Assembly (NCBI GenBank): GCA_937930495.1
Contig: CALGKL010000214.1
Span: forward strand, 1 to 5,284
Direction of reading: 5' to 3'
Length of the DNA stretch: 5,284 nucleotides
DNA from: an uncultured Gloeocapsa sp.
GTDB lineage: Bacteria; Cyanobacteriota; Cyanobacteriia; Cyanobacteriales; Gloeocapsaceae
Below the pieces are notes generated by a model that searched no databases, was not told the DNA's origin, and saw only the letters and a list, made by a program, of their open reading frames with translations. Positions 5,255-5,284 of this stretch are shown here, piece after piece (the stretch's first letter is position 1; each line of letters opens with the position of its first letter). The position numbers and the translations under genes were made by a program.

Positions 5255-5284
5255 ACTAAAGATTATACAAACAAAGCCAAAAAA

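Larger units (their letters stand above)
5181..5284 (+). other. Untranslated leader of an RNA or gene beyond the right edge
   Basis: Downstream of the promoter there are about 100 nt with no usable ORF; the only ATG (5180-5182) meets TGA after three codons. The segment has a GC-rich start followed by an A-rich tail. This fits a structured 5' leader. By its look (near-consensus promoter, GC-rich hairpin, C/A-rich AACCG-type sequence, A-rich end) it may be the leader of an rRNA or other stable RNA operon, but no mature RNA is inside the window. A regulated mRNA leader is the alternative. Confidence 0.5.

Noticed and set aside
1..5284. CRISPR arrays, tRNA genes, insertion sequences, attachment sites
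   Set aside because: No spaced direct repeats, cloverleaf-like segments, transposase frames or terminal inverted repeats were seen.

Overview
This looks like cyanobacterial chromosomal DNA. The palindrome GCGATCGC (HIP1) occurs five times in 5.3 kb (starts at 1039, 2086, 3100, 4554 and 4981), far above chance. The proteins also read like cyanobacterial family members, for example the PhoH N-terminus, the DUF427 protein and the DndE sequence. The DNA is fairly AT-rich and densely coding. I cannot name the genus.

Layout: the left edge holds the first 30 codons of a minus-strand gene, probably an ABC transporter permease/ATPase. A short AT-rich divergent promoter region follows. Then comes a plus-strand run of three closely spaced genes: a DUF427 protein, a Tat-targeted aldo/keto reductase, and a full-length dndE-like gene for a DNA phosphorothioation protein. 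A 128-bp convergent spacer separates this run from a minus-strand block. Read in transcription order, that block is phoH (KH-like plus P-loop NTPase), a MotA/TolQ/ExbB-family channel protein with a long cytoplasmic tail, and a MotB/OmpA-family protein. These three genes are separated by 3 nt and then overlap by 8 nt, so they very likely form one transcription and translation unit. The right edge carries a strong-looking plus-strand promoter, with A-tracts, TTGACA, a 17-bp spacer and TAGATT. It drives a leader of about 100 nt with hairpins and no ORF; the leader may belong to a stable RNA operon such as rRNA, or to a gene beyond the window.

How the genes fit together: the MotA-like and MotB-like pair has the parts of a proton-driven, peptidoglycan-anchored motor. 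These include the membrane aspartate (D21), the OmpA-like domain, and a three-segment channel subunit with a long tail. The architecture resembles the ZorA/ZorB pair of Zorya anti-phage systems, but no ZorC, ZorD or ZorE is present, and the operon partner is PhoH. About 130 bp away, on the opposite strand, lies a dndE without dndB, dndC or dndD beside it. A motor pair tied to an RNA-associated ATPase, next to an orphan phosphorothioation gene, is the most unusual aspect of the window. A functional link between them is inference only; phoH and dndE could each be there by ordinary gene order.
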